Of a stretch of 5,783 nt of DNA, positions 1-4,976 are shown one piece after another. This stretch comes from Clostridia bacterium (GTDB lineage Bacteria > Bacillota_A > Clostridia > Oscillospirales > CAG-272): NCBI GenBank assembly GCA_017467225.1, contig JAFTSR010000094.1:1-5783 (forward strand), written 5' to 3'. A program made the translations under genes and the position numbers. A model generated the notes under the pieces. The model searched no databases and was not told the origin of the DNA. It saw only the letters and a program-made list of their open reading frames with translations. Positions within the stretch are counted from its first letter, which is position 1; each line of letters begins with the position of its first letter.

Positions 1-318
1 CCTGTTCGCCGTCCTGCAGCAGCACCTGCCGCACCCGTAGCAGCCGCTGAGCCTGCAGAGGAGAAGAAGCCTCGCTTCAAGAAGATCGGTGCTACTCGTA
101 TCCAGTCCGGTGAGCAGATCATCAGCCTGGCAAAGGAGGGCTACGTCGTTGTGGTCGATACCTCTGCGATGGCTCCCGCAGTTCTGCCTAAGCTGCGCTA
201 TTATCTGGCAGGCGCGATGTACGCGCTGAATGCGCATATCGCTCCCGTGGATGAGAACGTGTTCATCTTCTCGGTAGAGGAGTTCGACATCAAGGCTTTT
301 GTCAGCAAGCACGCGTAA
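1..318 (+). CDS. sepF: Cell division protein SepF, 3' part (5' end outside window)
   Basis: SepF binds the FtsZ C-terminal tail, forms rings or arcs, and anchors the Z-ring to the membrane through an N-terminal amphipathic helix. Visible here are the last 105 residues, ending in TAA at 316-318. The fragment begins in an Ala/Pro-rich linker (about residues 1-22), followed by a basic stretch and then the SepF core (about residues 30-103). The core shows the VVVVDTSAM strand and the diagnostic YYLAGAMYALNAHI and ENVFIFS segments, which match the family pattern of a helix ending in FLSGAxYAL followed by a strand. SepF proteins are usually about 150 residues, so roughly 45 N-terminal residues, including the membrane helix, are missing only because of the window edge. 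The following yggT and ylmH genes repeat the ylmF-ylmG-ylmH order of Bacillus, which supports the call independently of the sequence motifs. Confidence 0.9.
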   Translation, partial: PVRRPAAAPAAPVAAAEPAEEKKPRFKKIGATRIQSGEQIISLAKEGYVVVVDTSAMAPAVLPKLRYYLAGAMYALNAHIAPVDENVFIFSVEEFDIKAFVSKHA

Positions 319-468
319 TTTTGTTGCTTGATCGCGCAGCGCGCGGCGTGTGTGCCGACGCGGCCGCGAAAATTCCATGCATAAGAAAAGCGTTCCCTCA
401 ATTTTGCCTCGGCAAATCGTCGAAAAAGCGCGAAATTGGGTGACCGTCTTTTCTTTGCACCTGTTTTT

Positions 469-475
469 GGAGGAG
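469..475 (+). promoter_or_regulatory. Ribosome binding site fixing the TTG start of yggT
   Basis: GGAGGAG lies 6 nt before the TTG at 482. It is the only strong Shine-Dalgarno match in the gap after sepF. The upstream in-frame candidates, GTG at 350 and ATG at 377, have no comparable site, so this one decides the start. Confidence 0.8.
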
Positions 476-481
476 ATCGCC

Positions 482-760
482 TTGCCTACACAAATTCTGT
501 ATTTTTTGATCAACCTGATCCGCGTTACGCTGACGGTGCTGGAGATCGCTATGCTCTTGCGCGCCATCCTGTCCTGGATTGTCATGGCATCGGAGGGCGG
601 CGCGGCACGGCTGTACGGCTTTTTCACGCTGATCACCGAGCCGATCGTGCTGCCCTTCCGTAAGATTTTCGACCATTTCGGCTGGGGTGAGGATCTGCCG
701 ATCGACCTGCCGTTTATGGCGGCGTATATGGCCATCATTCTGGTCAGCCTGCTTTTGTGA
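482..760 (+). CDS. yggT: YggT/YlmG family membrane protein
   Basis: A 92-residue integral membrane protein of the YggT (YlmG) family. Its biochemical role is not well settled; it is linked by gene context to division and membrane organisation. The first hydrophobic segment covers about residues 5-35 and includes the family's conserved LRAILSWI. A short loop then carries EPIVLPFRKI (residues 53-62), the family signature of a Pro-rich turn followed by Arg. The second membrane segment is about residues 76-92. One repeat with two membrane segments is the usual short Gram-positive form. I chose TTG at 482 because of the GGAGGAG 6 nt upstream; the reading frame stays open back to 350, but the extra residues do not look like YggT and no ribosome site serves them. 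The stop (758-760) is one base before the ylmH ATG, so the two genes are probably translationally coupled. Confidence 0.85.
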   Translation: MPTQILYFLINLIRVTLTVLEIAMLLRAILSWIVMASEGGAARLYGFFTLITEPIVLPFRKIFDHFGWGEDLPIDLPFMAAYMAIILVSLLL

Positions 761-761
761 T

Positions 762-1586
762 ATGAGCGGCGCATGGATGGATGAAGAAACGCGCGTGCTG
801 ATCTCCCACGTGGAGGATCTGTGTGCGCGTGCTGCCAAGGGGGCGGTGTGCTGCACCGCCTTTTTGACGCCGGGACAGCAGCGCGACGTGGACGAGCTTT
901 TGCGGCGCACGGGTCAGCGGTCGCGTGCGCAGTTTTTCGGCGGTTTTGACGGCGCGCAGCGCTGCTGCCTTTTGCTGTTTCCCGACTATGCTCTGGATTT
1001 GTGCGACACCAAGGCCGAGGGCGTGGCGCAGGTACAGCAGCTTTTGGATATCTGCGGCGAGGAGTCGCCCGTGGGTGTGCTTTTGCTGCGCGGCAGCGGC
1101 TTTTGTCGGCTGACGCACAGGGATTATCTCGGCTCGCTGCTCTCGCTGGGAATTGAGCGAGAGGTACTGGGCGATATCGAGCTGCCGGACGAGCACAGCG
1201 CGTATCTTTTTTGCCGAAGCACGATTGCCTCTTACATTGAGGAGGCGCTGGAGCGCGTTGGTGGTGACAAGGTGACGGTGCGACGTGTAGATATTGCGCC
1301 GGATTTTGCCACCTTCCAAAAGACACAGCCGCTGCACGATACCGTGGCATCGGCGCGTCTGGACTGCGTGGTAGCGTCGCTGGCCAATCTTTCGCGCGAT
1401 GCCGCACAGCAGCTGATCCGCGACGGACGGGTCGAGCTGGACTACAAAACCGAAGAGAGAGTCGATCGCGTCGTGCCTACACCGGCGACCGTCTCAGTGC
1501 GCGGCGTCGGAAAATTCCGCGTCATCTCCCTGGGCGAGCAAACCAAAAAGGGAAGATACCGCCTGTCGGCTGAGAAGTTTGTGTGA
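762..1586 (+). CDS. ylmH: YlmH-type S4-domain RNA-binding protein
   Basis: A 274-residue protein resembling YlmH, which is encoded beside sepF in many Firmicutes. It has an N-terminal mixed alpha/beta RNA-binding region (about residues 1-160) and a C-terminal S4 domain (about residues 199-255). The S4 domain starts RLDCVVASLANLSRDAA and continues with the expected LIRDGRVELDY turn and the VRGVGKFRV strand. S4 domains bind structured RNA; YlmH homologues have been linked to ribosome-associated quality control of stalled chains, though older work placed them with cell division. That assignment is family knowledge and is not visible here. The length is close to the family norm of about 260. The ATG at 762 follows the yggT stop by one base and has no clear ribosome site, which points to coupling; an in-frame ATG at 777 (residue 6) is a possible alternative. 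divIVA, often the next gene, is absent: a repeat-filled gap follows. Confidence 0.85.
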   Translation: MSGAWMDEETRVLISHVEDLCARAAKGAVCCTAFLTPGQQRDVDELLRRTGQRSRAQFFGGFDGAQRCCLLLFPDYALDLCDTKAEGVAQVQQLLDICGEESPVGVLLLRGSGFCRLTHRDYLGSLLSLGIEREVLGDIELPDEHSAYLFCRSTIASYIEEALERVGGDKVTVRRVDIAPDFATFQKTQPLHDTVASARLDCVVASLANLSRDAAQQLIRDGRVELDYKTEERVDRVVPTPATVSVRGVGKFRVISLGEQTKKGRYRLSAEKFV

Positions 1587-1606
1587 AATGATTTGACTGG
1601 ATGCGC

Positions 1607-1636
1607 GGGGGAACTTTTGTGTACAAAAGTTCCCCC
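1607..1636. repeat. Perfect 14-bp inverted repeat (hairpin 1)
   Basis: GGGGGAACTTTTGT (1607-1620) and its exact complement ACAAAAGTTCCCCC (1623-1636) are separated by GT. It starts 21 nt after the ylmH stop. It could act as a transcription barrier for the sepF-yggT-ylmH operon, but no T-run follows directly. The neighbouring TCCCCCTC is repeated at 1631-1638 and 1643-1650. From memory, similar G5AACTTTT hairpins recur between genes of gut Clostridia, so this is more likely part of a dispersed repeat than a gene-specific terminator. Confidence 0.85.
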
Positions 1637-1651
1637 TCGCGCTCCCCCTCA

Positions 1652-1692
1652 AAAAACTTTTTCGGGAAATTGTTCGTTGTGAAAAAGTTTTT
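1652..1692. repeat. 12-bp inverted repeat (hairpin 2)
   Basis: AAAAACTTTTTC (1652-1663) pairs exactly with GAAAAAGTTTTT (1681-1692) around a 17-nt loop. Each arm also contains an AAAAASTTTTT core that is nearly self-complementary. A/T-rich tracts follow the right arm (TTCTTTTTTAT near 1699-1709), so the ylmH-side transcript may end here, but this is only suggestive. Confidence 0.75.
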
Positions 1693-1719
1693 AAGGATCT
1701 TCTTTTTTATACCAACTGA

Positions 1720-1758
1720 GGGAGAAAGACAGAGCCCTGCAGGATTCGACTTTCTCTC
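1720..1758. repeat. 9-bp imperfect inverted repeat with a palindromic loop (hairpin 3)
   Basis: GGGAGAAAG (1720-1728) pairs with CTTTCTCTC (1750-1758), with one G-T pair. The 21-nt loop contains the 8-bp palindrome CCTGCAGG (1735-1742). The remaining sequence between this and hairpin 4 (1759-1837) shows no coding signal, promoter or further structure that I can support. Confidence 0.55.
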
Positions 1759-1837
1759 CATACCGAGGAATAGCAGCGAAGCAGCAGCACTGACAATTTT
1801 AGTCCCATACGTACAGAGTGCGTACAATCCGGGGATT

Positions 1838-1862
1838 CGAAAGGGGAGTGGACTCCCCTTCG
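1838..1862. repeat. 11-bp inverted repeat with one bulged A (hairpin 4)
   Basis: CGAAAGGGGAGT (1838-1849) pairs with ACTCCCCTTCG (1852-1862) across a GG loop, with a single extra A in the left arm. It lies 13 nt before hairpin 5, suggesting both belong to one element. Confidence 0.75.
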
Positions 1863-1875
1863 CACGTTTTCTTCG

Positions 1876-1909
1876 CTTCACTTCTTTGTCGTGTGACAAA
1901 GAAGTGAAG
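1876..1909. repeat. Perfect 15-bp inverted repeat (hairpin 5)
   Basis: CTTCACTTCTTTGTC (1876-1890) and GACAAAGAAGTGAAG (1895-1909) are exact complements around a GTGT loop. This is the longest perfect stem in the window and forms the right edge of the repeat cluster. It has no T-tract in either direction, so it is not a standard terminator. Confidence 0.85.
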
Positions 1910-1960
1910 GATGGGGTGATCATCGTCAGAAAGCTGTATTCGCACTCCAAAACCAAAACA

Positions 1961-1996
1961 CAAAAAGGACACCGCCTCAAAACGATGTCCTTTTTG
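1961..1996 (-). terminator. Intrinsic terminator of secG, possibly bidirectional
   Basis: CAAAAAGGACA (1961-1971) pairs exactly with TGTCCTTTTTG (1986-1996); two more pairs form inside after one mismatch, leaving an 8-nt loop. Read on the - strand, the stem ends in CTTTTTG followed by T-rich sequence, 22 nt after the secG stop, as expected for Rho-independent termination. The + strand side also ends in TTTTTG, so it may stop read-through from the ylmH side too. Confidence 0.75.
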
Positions 1997-2017
1997 CTTG
2001 AGCTTCATTCGCTCCGA

Positions 2018-2257
2018 TTAAGCCAGTACGTACAGAGCCAGAACAGCAAGCACGAACAGGATCGAAACGACGATGGTTGCCACAGACAGCTTGCGCTCCC
2101 AGGTGGAAGCCTTGGACTTACCAAAGAAGGTGTCCATACCGCCGGCAATCGCACCGGACAGTCTGCTGTCCTTGCCCGACTGCATCAGAACCAGAACGGA
2201 CAGACCCACAGCCAGCAACAGAATGACAATACCCAAAACGATAACGATAGGTTCCAT
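2018..2257 (-). CDS. secG: Preprotein translocase subunit SecG
   Basis: A 79-residue small membrane protein of the SecYEG channel, which moves unfolded preproteins across the cytoplasmic membrane with SecA; SecG improves the efficiency of translocation. The first membrane helix is about residues 3-25. The conserved cytosolic loop follows, with LMQSGKDSRLSGAIAGG and then DTFFGKSKAS, matching the family pattern of Q-G...GAxxGG...FG. The second helix covers about residues 57-79. The length is typical. The start is the ATG at 2257-2255, preceded by GGAGGAG (2270-2264) at 6 nt spacing; the frame is open further upstream to 2320, but that part is hydrophilic and lies over the leader hairpin, so it is untranslated. 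The gene has its own promoter and terminator, so it is probably expressed as a single unit. In many Firmicutes secG precedes rnr and smpB; here it does not. Confidence 0.95.
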   Translation of the reverse strand: MEPIVIVLGIVILLLAVGLSVLVLMQSGKDSRLSGAIAGGMDTFFGKSKASTWERKLSVATIVVSILFVLAVLALYVLA

Positions 2258-2289
2258 AATGATCTCCTCCGAATTTTTTATGGTGGAAA

Positions 2290-2317
2290 CGTTACCCTCG
2301 CGCTGCGAGCGGCAACG
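2290..2317 (-). promoter_or_regulatory. Stable hairpin in the secG leader
   Basis: On the - strand transcript, CGUUGCCGCUCGC pairs with GCGAGGGUAACG around an AGC loop: 12 pairs including one G-U, with one bulged G. It lies about 20 nt upstream of the ribosome site, within a leader of roughly 135 nt. No T-run follows, so it is not a terminator. It may stabilise the mRNA or take part in regulation; it matches no riboswitch class I can name. Confidence 0.5.
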
Positions 2318-2399
2318 CACGACGTCATATTCAACGCCAAGTAGACAAAATTTCCGTTGATATCCCGCAAATTGGCAGAATATCGGTCAAACACCGTAT

Positions 2400-2428
2400 A
2401 TTATAGCACAGTTTTTTGCAAATTGCAA
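2400..2428 (-). promoter_or_regulatory. Promoter of secG
   Basis: On the - strand there is TTGCAA (2428-2423), a 17-nt spacer and a perfect TATAAT (2405-2400). TGC directly before the -10 box gives the extended -10 form TGnTATAAT. An A/T-rich stretch upstream of the -35 could act as an UP element. Transcription would start near 2393, giving a leader of about 135 nt. Confidence 0.75.
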
Positions 2429-2438
2429 GATGTTTTTG

Positions 2439-2458
2439 AAAAAAGTTTGGAAACTTTT
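2439..2458 (-). terminator. Weak terminator-like hairpin after queA
   Basis: On the - strand AAAAGTTT (2458-2451) and AAACTTTT (2448-2441) are complementary around CC, followed by further T's to give a T6 run. It begins 7 nt after the queA stop. The stem is A/T-rich and the loop is only 2 nt, so termination is probably partial and some queA transcripts may continue into secG. Confidence 0.4.
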
Positions 2459-2464
2459 GAAAAA

Positions 2465-3541
2465 TTATTGAATCAACATCGCATCTCCAAAGCTGAAGAA
2501 GCGGTATTCCTCCTTGACCGCCGTGCGATAGGCCTCAAGCATCGAATCGCGATCGTAGAAGGCACTGACCAGCATCAACAGCGTGGATTCAGGCAGATGG
2601 AAATTGGTGATCAGCGCGTCGACCGCCTTGAAGCGGTAGCCGGGGTAGATGAAAATGCCGGTGTCGCCGCTGATCGGATGAACAATACCATCCTCATCGG
2701 CGGCGCTCTCCAGCGTGCGGCAGGAGGTGGTACCCACGGCAATGACGCGACCACCTGCGGCACGGCGCGCATTGATCAGCGCAGCACTTTCGCGGCTGAC
2801 GCTGATGTACTCGGTGTGCATCACGTGCTCGTCGATGCGGTCTGCCTTGACGGGTCGGAAGGTGCCCAGCCCTACGTGCAGCATGACCGGCGCGATGGCT
2901 ACCCCCTTCTCGCGAATTTTCTCCAGCAGCTCAGGTGTGAAGTGCAAGCCGGCCGTGGGTGCTGCGGCGCTGCCCTCTTCGCGTGCGTAGACCGTCTGAT
3001 ACCGACTGTTGTCGCGCAGGCGTTCGGTAATGTAGGGCGGCAGCGGCATCAGTCCAATGACGTGCAGAATTTCGTAAATATTGCTGTATTTTTCACGGCT
3101 GTAGGTGAAGTGCAAAAGGCGGTTGCCTTCCTCCACAATATCGGTCACCTCGCCGACCAGCATGCCCTCGCCAAAGACAATGCGCATACCGATGCGCGCG
3201 CGCTTGCCCGGCTTGACCAAAACCTCCCAGGTGTCGGTCGCATGGGCGCGGAGCAGCAGAATTTCCACCGCTGCCTCAGGGCGTCCCTCCACGTGTCCGT
3301 ACAGACGGGCGGGGATGACCTTGGAATCGTTGACAACCAGCACGTCGCCGGGATTGAGGTAATCGAGAATATCGTAAAAATGCTTGTGCTCCATAGTCTG
3401 TGCGGCGCGGTTCAATACCATCAGACGGCTGTGATCACGCTGCTCCATGGGATGCTGCGCGATGCGCTCCTCGGGCAGATCGTAGTAAAAATCCGACGTG
3501 CGCAGCTCCGTCGGCGCTTTTTGATTGATTATGACACTCAT
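2465..3541 (-). CDS. queA: S-adenosylmethionine:tRNA ribosyltransferase-isomerase (QueA)
   Basis: QueA transfers and isomerises the ribosyl part of S-adenosylmethionine onto 7-aminomethyl-7-deazaguanine at position 34 of certain tRNAs, making epoxyqueuosine, the penultimate step to queuosine. The 358-residue protein carries the family blocks in order: [16 protein letters not shown] (16-31), [13 protein letters not shown] (68-80), LPPYI (167-171), RYQTVYA (180-186), [13 protein letters not shown] (190-202), [10 protein letters not shown] (222-231), [11 protein letters not shown] (269-279), [17 protein letters not shown] (312-328) and the C-terminal [12 protein letters not shown]. It is slightly longer than the usual 340-350 because about 14 residues precede the first block. 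The ATG at 3541-3539 is preceded by AAAGG at 9 nt spacing, and no better in-frame start exists. tgt, a frequent operon partner, is not adjacent; secG follows downstream on the same strand. Confidence 0.97.
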   Translation of the reverse strand: MSVIINQKAPTELRTSDFYYDLPEERIAQHPMEQRDHSRLMVLNRAAQTMEHKHFYDILDYLNPGDVLVVNDSKVIPARLYGHVEGRPEAAVEILLLRAHATDTWEVLVKPGKRARIGMRIVFGEGMLVGEVTDIVEEGNRLLHFTYSREKYSNIYEILHVIGLMPLPPYITERLRDNSRYQTVYAREEGSAAAPTAGLHFTPELLEKIREKGVAIAPVMLHVGLGTFRPVKADRIDEHVMHTEYISVSRESAALINARRAAGGRVIAVGTTSCRTLESAADEDGIVHPISGDTGIFIYPGYRFKAVDALITNFHLPESTLLMLVSAFYDRDSMLEAYRTAVKEEYRFFSFGDAMLIQ

Positions 3542-3576
3542 GCAGGATATCCTTTCGGGAAAACGTATACACCGAT

Positions 3577-3605
3577 ATTATACACCATTTTGCGAATAAT
3601 TGCAA
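3577..3605 (-). promoter_or_regulatory. Promoter of queA
   Basis: On the - strand there is TTGCAA (3605-3600), a 17-nt spacer and a perfect TATAAT (3582-3577), placing the start near 3570 and leaving a leader of about 30 nt. The boxes, spacer length and the flanking CTTGCAATT and CGGTGT are shared with the secG promoter. Confidence 0.75.
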
Positions 3606-3707
3606 GTGGATGCGGCGAAATAATGTGCGAAGGCGGAAAAGCGGCGCCGGGAATGCGGAAATTTACAGCATTTTCACAATATTCTCCCGTTTTTTGCCGC
3701 AAAGGGA

Positions 3708-3736
3708 TTGATTTTTGTCGCGCTTTCCGTTATAAT
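3708..3736 (+). promoter_or_regulatory. Promoter of the mreB-like gene
   Basis: TTGATT (3708-3713), a 17-nt spacer and a perfect TATAAT (3731-3736). A second TATAAT at 3743-3748 has no -35 match at the right distance. The expected transcript starts near 3743, about 38 nt before the ATG. The promoter is divergent from that of queA, with about 100 nt between the two -35 boxes. Confidence 0.7.
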
Positions 3737-3766
3737 ATTATATATAATGGGTTAGTATGCTTACGG

Positions 3767-3774
3767 AAGGAGGG
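3767..3774 (+). promoter_or_regulatory. Ribosome binding site fixing the mreB-like start
   Basis: AAGGAGGG lies 6 nt before the ATG at 3781. The in-frame ATG at 3757 sits upstream of this site and has no Shine-Dalgarno sequence of its own, so 3781 is the start. Confidence 0.85.
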
Positions 3775-3780
3775 ATACGC

Positions 3781-4917
3781 ATGGCAAAATGGCAAAAGCC
3801 GCTGGTCGGAATTCGTGCCGTCATAGATAAAATTTGTAGCTTCTGGCGTCGCCGCAACGTGGTGATCGACATGGGCGCCAGCACCGTCCGTGTGTATCTG
3901 GAGGACAAGGGCGTCATTGTGGACGAGCCTTGCGTGGTGGCCTTGGATCGCGCCGCCGACCGCATCGTGGCGGTGGGGCAGGAGGCGTACGATATGATCG
4001 GACGCACCTCGGCGGATACCGTCGTCCTCCGCCCGGCCATGGAGGGAAGCCTGACTCGCTATGAGGTTACCCAAAAGCTACTGCAATACTACATCCGCAC
4101 GGCGACCAAGTCGCTTCTGCGACCGCCGCGCGTCATGATTTGCCTGCCTGACGACACCACCGAGCAGGAGGAGCAGCAGCTGCAGAATATTGCCCGTGAG
4201 GCCGGTGCGGGAAAGGTGTACTTTATGGAGTCGGCGCTGGCCTGTGCCTGGGGCACGGGACGCGATCTGACCCGCCCGATCGGTCGCATGATCGTCGATA
4301 TCGGCGGCGGAACGACGACGGCTGCCGTGGTTTCCATGGGCGGCGTGGTGGTCTCCAAGACCGTCCGCATTGGTGGCGACGCGCTGGATGCTTCCATTGT
4401 TGCCTACGTGCGCGACCGCTATGGCGTCATTATCGGCGAGCGTGCCGGTGAGACTATCAAAAAGAGAATCGGCGCGCTGTATCTGCACCGCATGGTGCGC
4501 AGCGTGGAGATCAAGGGCCGCGATGCCACCACGGGTCTGCCGCAAAAGGCGACGCTGACCTCCAAGGAAATGATCGAGGCGATGGCCGAGCCGGCAGCCG
4601 CGATCATGGACGTGATTGGCGACGTGCTGGCCGAGACACCGCAGGCGCTGCTCTCTGATATTATGCAGGATGGCATGATGCTTTGCGGCGGTGCCAGCCT
4701 GGTTTACGGCTTTGGGCGTCTGATCGCCAAAATCACCGGCGTACCGGTGCGCTCGCTCAAGGAGCCCTCGCACGTTTGCGTCCTCGGTGCCGCGCGCGCC
4801 ATGCAGATGCAAAAAACGCTGGAGCTGACACCCGGACCCATCCGTCTGCAGCGACAGATCAAGCGCCGCCGCGGCGAGATCACCCCGCCGCAAGAACAAG
4901 AGGAGGAGGACGCCTGA
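3781..4917 (+). CDS. mreB: Divergent MreB/Mbl-family bacterial actin (rod shape-determining protein)
   Basis: A 378-residue actin-fold ATPase of the MreB family, whose membrane-bound filaments guide lateral wall synthesis. Family blocks in order: phosphate-1 VIDMGASTVRVY (28-39), DEPCVVA (48-54), VGQEAYDMIGRT (65-76), PRVMICLPDDTTEQE (116-130), FMESALACAWG (148-158), phosphate-2 VDIGGGTTTAAVVSMGG (172-188), IGGDALDASIVAYVR then YGVIIGERAGETIKKRIG (197-231), GRDATTGLPQKATL, and the adenosine motif GMMLCGGASLVYGF. Several positions differ from canonical MreB: DMGASTV replaces DLGTANT and MES replaces EEP, although the second Glu is kept (E150). About 25 residues precede the first strand, including WQKPLVGIRAVIDKICSFWR, a plausible amphipathic membrane helix. 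The C-terminus ends in a basic then acidic tail. It could be MreB, Mbl or MreBH; mreC and mreD do not follow. It probably shares a transcript with pepD, 59 nt downstream. Confidence 0.88.
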   Translation: MAKWQKPLVGIRAVIDKICSFWRRRNVVIDMGASTVRVYLEDKGVIVDEPCVVALDRAADRIVAVGQEAYDMIGRTSADTVVLRPAMEGSLTRYEVTQKLLQYYIRTATKSLLRPPRVMICLPDDTTEQEEQQLQNIAREAGAGKVYFMESALACAWGTGRDLTRPIGRMIVDIGGGTTTAAVVSMGGVVVSKTVRIGGDALDASIVAYVRDRYGVIIGERAGETIKKRIGALYLHRMVRSVEIKGRDATTGLPQKATLTSKEMIEAMAEPAAAIMDVIGDVLAETPQALLSDIMQDGMMLCGGASLVYGFGRLIAKITGVPVRSLKEPSHVCVLGAARAMQMQKTLELTPGPIRLQRQIKRRRGEITPPQEQEEEDA

Positions 4918-4976
4918 GCCGACGGGAGAGCCTGTCGATCGGCACCACCATCCAAATCACAAAAGGGGAGAACACC

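Noticed and set aside
403..416. Small inverted repeat TTTGCC-TC-GGCAAA before yggT
   Set aside because: Six pairs with a 2-nt loop and no T-run; too weak to call a terminator, and sepF, yggT and ylmH are probably one transcript.
350..481. N-terminal extension of yggT from GTG 350 or ATG 377
   Set aside because: No ribosome site serves these starts, the added residues are not membrane-like or YggT-like, and TTG 482 has an excellent GGAGGAG at 6 nt.
1825..1862. tRNA-like T-loop string (TTCGAA between G/C runs)
   Set aside because: The flanking runs are both G on the same strand and cannot form a T-arm; no acceptor or anticodon arm is present.
1522..2008. Two - strand open frames across the repeat cluster
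   Set aside because: Their composition follows the inverted repeats and the terminator, neither has a ribosome site, and one overlaps the 3' end of ylmH. Such frames are typical false predictions over intergenic repeats.
1808..2037. Direct repeat TACGTACAGAG at 1808-1818 and 2027-2037
   Set aside because: An 11-nt match is expected a few times by chance in a window of this size, and the second copy codes for the conserved SecG C-terminus.
1601..2344. Long + strand open frame of 247 codons across the repeat region and antisense to secG
   Set aside because: It runs through five hairpins, the terminator and the antisense of the clear secG gene; it has no ribosome site and a low-complexity composition with no family motif.
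2357..3826. 489-codon + strand open frame opposite queA
   Set aside because: It is the antisense shadow of queA, whose conserved blocks fill the other strand; the shadow has no recognisable domain.
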